From contig JAEYUO010000016.1 of NCBI GenBank assembly GCA_023432465.1, positions 18,048-82,047 of the forward strand: 64,000 nt of DNA, read 5' to 3'. The stretch is from Planctomycetota bacterium. Lineage in GTDB: Bacteria > Planctomycetota > Phycisphaerae > Phycisphaerales > UBA1924. Numbering within the stretch: position 1 is the first letter of the stretch; every line of letters starts with the position of its first letter. The notes under the pieces are model-generated. The model was not told the origin of the DNA, did no database searches, and worked only from the letters and a program-made list of their open reading frames with translations. The position numbers were made by a program, and so were the translations under genes. Positions 59,386 through 64,000 of the stretch are shown piece after piece.

Positions 59386-59686
59386 CGCGGTGGGAGTCTA
59401 TCGGAAGCTTGGGGCCGTCAGGTAACCGGACGGGATGAGCAAGTCGGGCGTGAAGACTCCCCTCCGCGAGCTCGAGGGCCCAATCCTCGGAGATACGACC
59501 GGATTCGCTGGTTCGTTCGGACGCGGGTGAAGTCGGAACGCGCAGCCATTGCGCGGCGGCTTGCCGTGCAGAGCCTTCCGGCCAGGCGAGAACCGAGGCG
59601 AACGCGGAACGAGGCGGGCGCGTAGTCCACTTCGACCGATACCTTGGCCGCGGGCGGCACCTGTTGCGCCGCGGCCGGGACTCACC
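59386..59686. other. Divergent intergenic region, no gene seen
   Basis: This 301-nt gap separates the divergent UbiA-family and GT-C-like genes. It should hold both promoters. I see no RNA gene, hairpin with a T-run or credible small frame in it. Confidence 0.6.
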
Positions 59687-61312
59687 ATGTCAAAGAAGAT
59701 GGAACAGGACGCACCCCAGTCACCCGCTTCGCGGGGGAAGAACGCCGTGCCCGGGTGCGCCGGCTTCGTGATGACGGCGATCTTCCTGGCGTGTGCAATG
59801 CCGCTGATTCTGTCGGACAACCTGCTCGGACGAGCGGCGTTTGACCAGTTGCACTACCACGAGCCGGCGATCCGGAAGTTCGCGGCGGAATGGCCGCGGC
59901 CGGATTTGAGCGACTATCGCTCGGCGACGACGCCGGGGTATCACCTGCTGCTGGCGGCGGTGAGCAGGTATGTGAGCGAATCGGGGCGGGTGCTTCAGCT
60001 TGCGGGGGCGTTGTTCACAGCCGGGTTGCTCGCCCTGTGTGCGTTCGCAGCGGCACGGATTGCGCGGGGAGTGGTGGGAAAGAGAACGGCTGCGGCGTGG
60101 GGCGTGCTGCTGACGCTGCCGCTGCTCGCGTCCATCTATGTGTTCTTCCCGGGCGTGTGGCTCGTGCCGGACAACCTGGGGTGGTTGTTGGTGCTGGGGA
60201 TCGGGCTGGTGAGCTGGCAGCTTGCTGGCCGTGCGGAGGGGCGCGGTGGAGGCTCGGCGGGCTTCGTTCTCGCGGCCGCGCTGCTTTTGGGAGTGGTGCT
60301 GGTGCGGCAGAGCCATGTCTGGTGCGCTGCGCTGATCTGGCTGGGCGCGTGGATTGGCGCTGCGCCGATCGGGGATGGCGGGATCATGGGACTCTTGTCG
60401 CAGTTCTGGATGCGCGTGCGAGCGCTCGTGTCCGCGGCGGCCGCGACCTTGCCCGCCGCGATCGCCCTCGCCTACTTTGCCAAGCTGTGGGGCGGGCTGA
60501 CACCGCCGACGTTCGCGTTTCAGTATGGCAGCGTGATCAACGGTGCAGCGCCGGCATTCATACTCGCGCTCGTGGGCGCGTTCAGCGCGTTCTTTGCGGG
60601 GTTTGTCGGTCCGGCGGCGTGGCGTGTCCTGCGCGACCGACCGGCCGGATTAGCGATCGCGATGCTCGCGGCGGTGGTTGTGTGCGCGATCCCTGAAACA
60701 ACCTACGTGCACGAGCAGCGCTCGACGGGTCTGTGGAACCTGGTACGCATTGCGCCGGTCATCGGCGGCCACACGAGCGTGATTCTGCTCGTGATGGCCC
60801 CGCTTGGCGCATGGGCGGTGTGGGCGTGGTTTGCTGCGCTTGGGGCCAGAGCGCGGTGGTTCTTTGTCGGGACTCTGGCGGCGTTCGCCGCTGCGCAAAC
60901 GGCGAACCCGCTGTGCTGGCAAAGGTACATCGAGCCGCTGCTGATCATGATGATGGGCCTCGGCGCGGCATCGATCATGGCCAGTACGGCACGCACCGAT
61001 CCGGGAGAGGCGCGGGGCATCGAGCGCCTGCTGCGGCACGCTGCGCCGTTTGCGCGGAGAGCGGGGCCGCTGGCGCTGGCGTTCCTGCTTGGGCTCATCA
61101 CCGTGCGGGGGTTGGTGAACCCCGATGTGCCGTGGAACACGGAGATCGGCCCCGATGGACGGCGGCGGGTAGTGGGGGGGGTGCTGGTGATTCCCGGTGT
61201 GCGCATGGAGGAGCAGGAGCACCGCATCGCACCCTTCAAGACGCCCGGCAAGGGCGAGCCGCCCGCGCGGCCGGATCCACAGACCGCACCTTCTGCCCCG
61301 AACGACCGATGA
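59687..61312 (+). CDS. GT-C-like polytopic glycosyltransferase
   Basis: A 541-residue membrane protein with about eleven helices. After the first helix comes FDQLHYHEPAIRKFAAEWPRPDLSDYRSATTPGYHLLL, here cited in pieces: an acidic residue followed by HYHEPAI and the SATTPGYH motif. These resemble the catalytic loop of ALG10/DIE2-type dolichyl-phosphate glucosyltransferases. It would transfer sugars from polyprenyl-phosphate donors on the periplasmic face. The ATG at 59687 is used. It overlaps gmd by 4 nt (ATGA), so the two are coupled. Confidence 0.75.
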   Translation: MSKKMEQDAPQSPASRGKNAVPGCAGFVMTAIFLACAMPLILSDNLLGRAAFDQLHYHEPAIRKFAAEWPRPDLSDYRSATTPGYHLLLAAVSRYVSESGRVLQLAGALFTAGLLALCAFAAARIARGVVGKRTAAAWGVLLTLPLLASIYVFFPGVWLVPDNLGWLLVLGIGLVSWQLAGRAEGRGGGSAGFVLAAALLLGVVLVRQSHVWCAALIWLGAWIGAAPIGDGGIMGLLSQFWMRVRALVSAAAATLPAAIALAYFAKLWGGLTPPTFAFQYGSVINGAAPAFILALVGAFSAFFAGFVGPAAWRVLRDRPAGLAIAMLAAVVVCAIPETTYVHEQRSTGLWNLVRIAPVIGGHTSVILLVMAPLGAWAVWAWFAALGARARWFFVGTLAAFAAAQTANPLCWQRYIEPLLIMMMGLGAASIMASTARTDPGEARGIERLLRHAAPFARRAGPLALAFLLGLITVRGLVNPDVPWNTEIGPDGRRRVVGGVLVIPGVRMEEQEHRIAPFKTPGKGEPPARPDPQTAPSAPNDR

Positions 61313-62454
61313 ACAATGCACCCATGTCCCCCGCAGCTCCAATCCCGGCTTCGTCCTCTTCTCACGCGCAATCGCCGGGCACGGGCGGAAGGCCGCGAAT
61401 CGCGCTGATCACCGGCATCACCGGGCAGGACGGCTCGTACCTGGCTGAACTCCTGCTGGAGAAGGGGTACGAAGTCCACGGAATCGTGCGCCGGGCCTCG
61501 CTCTTCAACACCGCCCGCATTGATCATCTCTACAACGACCCGCATGCACGCACGCCCGCGACCCGCACCGGCCGGATGACGCTGCACCACGGCGACATCA
61601 CCGATGCGAACATATTGGAGCGGCTGGTGCGGTCGATCGGTCCGGATGAGGTCTACAACCTCGCCGCGCAGTCGCACGTGCGGGTGTCGTTCGAGATGCC
61701 GATCCACACGATGGAGAGCGCGGGCAACGGCGCGATGAAGCTGCTCGAGGCCGTGCGCGACTATCAGCAGGTCTCCGGCCGCAGCGTGCGGTACTACCAG
61801 GCATCCAGCAGCGAGATGTTCGGAGCCGCAGCGGAATCACCCCAGCGCGAGACCACGCCCTTCCGGCCGCGAAGCCCGTACGCGATCGCCAAGCTCGCGG
61901 CACACTTTGCAACGGTGAACTATCGCGAGGCATACGGGATGCACGCGAGCTGCGGGATCCTGTTCAACCACGAGTCGCCACGCCGCGGCGAGACGTTCGT
62001 GACGCGGAAGATCACCCGCGCCGCAACCCGCATCAAGCTCGGCCTGCAGGAGTATCTGCACCTCGGCAACCTCGATGCGGAGCGTGATTGGGGCTTTGCG
62101 GGGGACTACGTCGAGGCGATGTGGCGCATGCTGCAGCAGGACACGCCCGACGACTACGTGATCGCAACGGGTCGATCGATGAGCGTGCGCGCGTTTGCGG
62201 AGCAGGTGTTCGCGCTGCTCGGTCTGAACGCACAGAAGCACATCAAGGTCGATCCGCGCTACTTGCGTCCGGCGGAGGTCGATCACCTGTGCGGGGATGC
62301 GAGCAAGGCGCGGCGGGTTCTTGGGTGGGAGCCGAGAACCACTACCGACAAGCTCATCGCGATGATGGTCGAGGGGGATCTGAAGATCGCCCAGCGCGAG
62401 CGGACGCTGCGGGATGCGGGGCACGAGCCCGAGCCGCGGTCCGCGCAGGGGTAG
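61309..62454 (+). CDS. gmd: GDP-mannose 4,6-dehydratase
   Basis: A 381-residue short-chain dehydrogenase making GDP-4-keto-6-deoxymannose, precursor of GDP-fucose, rhamnose or perosamine. It has the Rossmann motif ALITGITGQDGSYLAELLLE, NTARIDHLY, the catalytic Thr-like segment YQASSSEMFG, RSPYAIAKLAAH (YxxxK), LFNHESPRRGETFVTRKIT and the GDP-binding NLDAERDWGFAGDYVEAMW. The N-terminal 25 residues (Pro/Ser/Ala) are extra. The start ATG overlaps the previous stop. Confidence 0.95.
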   Translation: MNNAPMSPAAPIPASSSSHAQSPGTGGRPRIALITGITGQDGSYLAELLLEKGYEVHGIVRRASLFNTARIDHLYNDPHARTPATRTGRMTLHHGDITDANILERLVRSIGPDEVYNLAAQSHVRVSFEMPIHTMESAGNGAMKLLEAVRDYQQVSGRSVRYYQASSSEMFGAAAESPQRETTPFRPRSPYAIAKLAAHFATVNYREAYGMHASCGILFNHESPRRGETFVTRKITRAATRIKLGLQEYLHLGNLDAERDWGFAGDYVEAMWRMLQQDTPDDYVIATGRSMSVRAFAEQVFALLGLNAQKHIKVDPRYLRPAEVDHLCGDASKARRVLGWEPRTTTDKLIAMMVEGDLKIAQRERTLRDAGHEPEPRSAQG

Positions 62455-62951
62455 CGGTTTGCGGGCGGGCGAAGCCTTGAGCGGCCCCTGCCACTGGCCG
62501 ATGAACACCGTGTTCCGGGCCGATCCCGCGTGTGCGGGAGCGGCCGTGCTGTCTCCTGTCGGCCAAGGAGCTTGCCGATGCGCCCCCCACCCTTCCAGCC
62601 ACCTACCCCCGGCCTCTCCCGAACTTTGCACGCCGGGCTTTCGCCGGTGGCGGACCTGATCGACGGTGCCGGGGCAGGTCCGAGAATCTCTGGGCCGAAC
62701 AGCCCGGGCCTAGAGTCCGTAGGACCGCGGCCGGAGGGCGTCTTTCTTCCGGCTGGAGAGCAGAAAGCAGAAGGCCGAGAGCAGGGTGCGCCGGGCCGCC
62801 CGCATGAGCGGCCGATGTCCCGGTGAGTCAGGCGAGTTAGAGAGGAAAGCCTCGGGCACTGCCTTGCACGGTGTGCCTGTGACAGAACAAACGCGATTCC
62901 CCCGCCCTGAAGGGCAGGGGTCCAACCGGAAGTGTGAAAGGTCAGTTGCAC
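62455..62951. other. Intergenic region with purine-rich repeat and hairpin
   Basis: This 497-nt gap contains a GCAGAAAGCAGAAGG purine-rich tract near 62757-62790 and a hairpin CCCCGCCCT-GA-AGGGCAGGGG at about 62900-62920 with one bulged base. No credible gene is seen; the hairpin could be a terminator or part of the downstream leader. Confidence 0.55.
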
Positions 62952-64000
62952 ATGGCGAGTAAGGATCAACCCATCGTTGTCTGTGGCGGCGGCGGCTTCA
63001 TCGGCGGCCACCTTGTCGGCGAGTTCCGCAGACTCGGCTACAAGAACATCCGCAGCGTGGACATCAAGCCGCTCGACGAGTGGTACCAGGTCTTCCGCGA
63101 TGTCAAGAACATGCAGCTGGACCTGAAGGACCTGGCCAACTGCCGCAAGGCCCTCAAGGGCTGCGAGGATGCGCAGGTCTTCCAGCTCGCCGCCGATATG
63201 GGCGGCATGGGCTTCATCGAGAACAACAAGGCCCTGTGCATGCTGAGCGTGCTGACGAATACGCACATGCTCATGGCCGCCAACGAGGTCGGCGTGGACC
63301 GGTTCTTCTACAGCTCGTCAGCATGCGTGTACAACGCGTCGAAGCAGAAGGACCCGAACGTCACTGCCCTCAAGGAAGAGGACGCCTATCCGGCGATGCC
63401 CGAGGACGGCTACGGCTGGGAGAAGCTCTTCTCCGAGCGCATGTGCCGCCACTACCGCGAGGACTACGGCCTCGCGACGCGCGTGGCCCGCTTCCACAAC
63501 GTCTACGGACCCGAGGGCACCTGGGAGGGCGGGCGCGAGAAGGCCCCTGCCGCGATCTGCCGCAAGGTCATCAACGCCGTGCACACGGGCAAGCACCAGA
63601 TCGAGATCTGGGGCGACGGCTCGCAGACGCGGTCGTTCATGTACATCACGGATTGCACCAAGGGCATCCGGATGCTGACGAACTCCGACTTCACCCAGCC
63701 CATCAACCTCGGTTCGAGCGAACTGGTGAGCATCAACCAGCTCGTCTCGATTGCGGAGGAGATCGCGGGGATCAAGCTGCAGCGCTCGTACAAGCTCGAT
63801 GCGCCCAAGGGCGTCGCGGGCCGCAACAGCGACAACACCCTCATCCAGCAGGTCTTCAACTGGGAGCCCGACACGCGCCTCCGCGACGGCATGGAGAAGA
63901 CCTACCGCTGGATCTACGACGAGTACATGGCCAAGTACGGCACCGGCGCTCGGCCGACATCGTCGCGGGGTGCGTCGAAGACAAAGACCAAGCCCGCCAA
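62952..64000 (+). CDS. GDP-mannose 3,5-epimerase-like protein (runs off window)
   Basis: At least 349 residues, with no stop before the edge. It has VVCGGGGFIGGHLVGEFRRLGY, FQLAADMGGMGFIENNKALC, RFFYSSSACVYN, the catalytic YxxxK as YGWEK, RFHNVYGPEGTWEGGREKAP, FMYITDCTKGIRML and GRNSDNTLIQQVFNWEP. These match plant GDP-mannose 3,5-epimerase, which makes GDP-L-galactose and GDP-L-gulose, almost segment for segment. A Lys/Thr/Ser/Ala-rich tail begins near the edge. GAAAGG precedes the ATG. It probably acts with gmd in nucleotide-sugar supply. Confidence 0.9.
   Translation, partial: MASKDQPIVVCGGGGFIGGHLVGEFRRLGYKNIRSVDIKPLDEWYQVFRDVKNMQLDLKDLANCRKALKGCEDAQVFQLAADMGGMGFIENNKALCMLSVLTNTHMLMAANEVGVDRFFYSSSACVYNASKQKDPNVTALKEEDAYPAMPEDGYGWEKLFSERMCRHYREDYGLATRVARFHNVYGPEGTWEGGREKAPAAICRKVINAVHTGKHQIEIWGDGSQTRSFMYITDCTKGIRMLTNSDFTQPINLGSSELVSINQLVSIAEEIAGIKLQRSYKLDAPKGVAGRNSDNTLIQQVFNWEPDTRLRDGMEKTYRWIYDEYMAKYGTGARPTSSRGASKTKTKPA

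Noticed and set aside
60733..61308. Upstream extension of the gmd frame
   Set aside because: Lies out of frame within the GT-C-like membrane protein gene; gmd starts at 61309 with an ATGA overlap.
1..64000. CRISPR arrays, tRNA, rRNA, prophage or transposase genes
   Set aside because: No regularly spaced long repeats with unique spacers, no cloverleaf or ribosomal RNA segments and no transposase or integrase motifs were seen; the tandem arrays found have periods of 7-24 nt only.

Overview
ORGANISM. The window is about two-thirds G+C, gene-dense and free of rRNA, tRNA and recognisable insertion sequences. It looks like a chromosomal segment of a planctomycete, probably from the Phycisphaerae. 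The signs are secreted Cys-rich repeat proteins ending in a dockerin-like (GC-type) module, an HAF-repeat protein with a PEP-CTERM-like tail, membrane proteins with a C-terminal CxxCxYDxxGLxxxxCPEC zinc ribbon, and many genes without a clear Shine-Dalgarno. Taxonomy is an inference; no 16S is present. LAYOUT. 0-5.9 kb: the 5' part of a secreted repeat protein, a large secreted metallopeptidase with its terminator, a membrane cytochrome c-like protein and a small membrane protein. 6-16.9 kb: transketolase, TsaB, several cell-envelope proteins, an MlaF-type ATPase, a PAP-phosphatase/SLC13 permease pair, an AsmA-like protein and a class IV aminotransferase. 16.9-24.7 kb: HAF-repeat protein, cysteine desulfurase, glycosyltransferase, PlsC-type acyltransferase, RarA and two tandem zinc-ribbon paralogs. 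24.9-31.9 kb: DnaB helicase interrupted in its P-loop by a 494-residue homing-endonuclease intein, an L,D-transpeptidase, 5-formyl-THF cyclo-ligase, a divergent RNase HII-like protein and a small insertion flanked by a duplicated gene end. 31.9-40.9 kb: a 974-residue secreted protein, a HIT protein, PilZ-like, zinc-ribbon, NTF2-like and HDOD proteins, and the pdxJ-pdxH vitamin B6 pair. 41-45.4 kb: an oversized dnaE. 45.4-49.9 kb: a lipoprotein-like gene and a three-gene signalling operon (response regulator with DNA-binding domain, HDOD-histidine kinase, degenerate receiver-GAF protein). 50.2-55.9 kb: GH2 glycosidase and an arsenic operon arsR-arsC-arsM-acr3. 56-64 kb: a large membrane protein of unknown function with atypical composition, then sugar/lipid genes (UbiA family, GT-C-like membrane protein, gmd, GDP-mannose 3,5-epimerase-like) that run off the window. 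HOW THE GENES WORK TOGETHER. The arsenic genes form a complete sense-reduce-methylate-export set behind one probable leaderless promoter. The signalling trio looks like a self-contained phosphorelay. The 58-64 kb genes probably supply activated sugars and lipid carriers for a surface polysaccharide. The most unusual features are the DnaB intein with an internal XRE-like helix-turn-helix, and several families of short-period repeats that sit between genes and also in frame inside housekeeping genes (dnaE, rarA, the RNase HII-like gene, the HIT gene).
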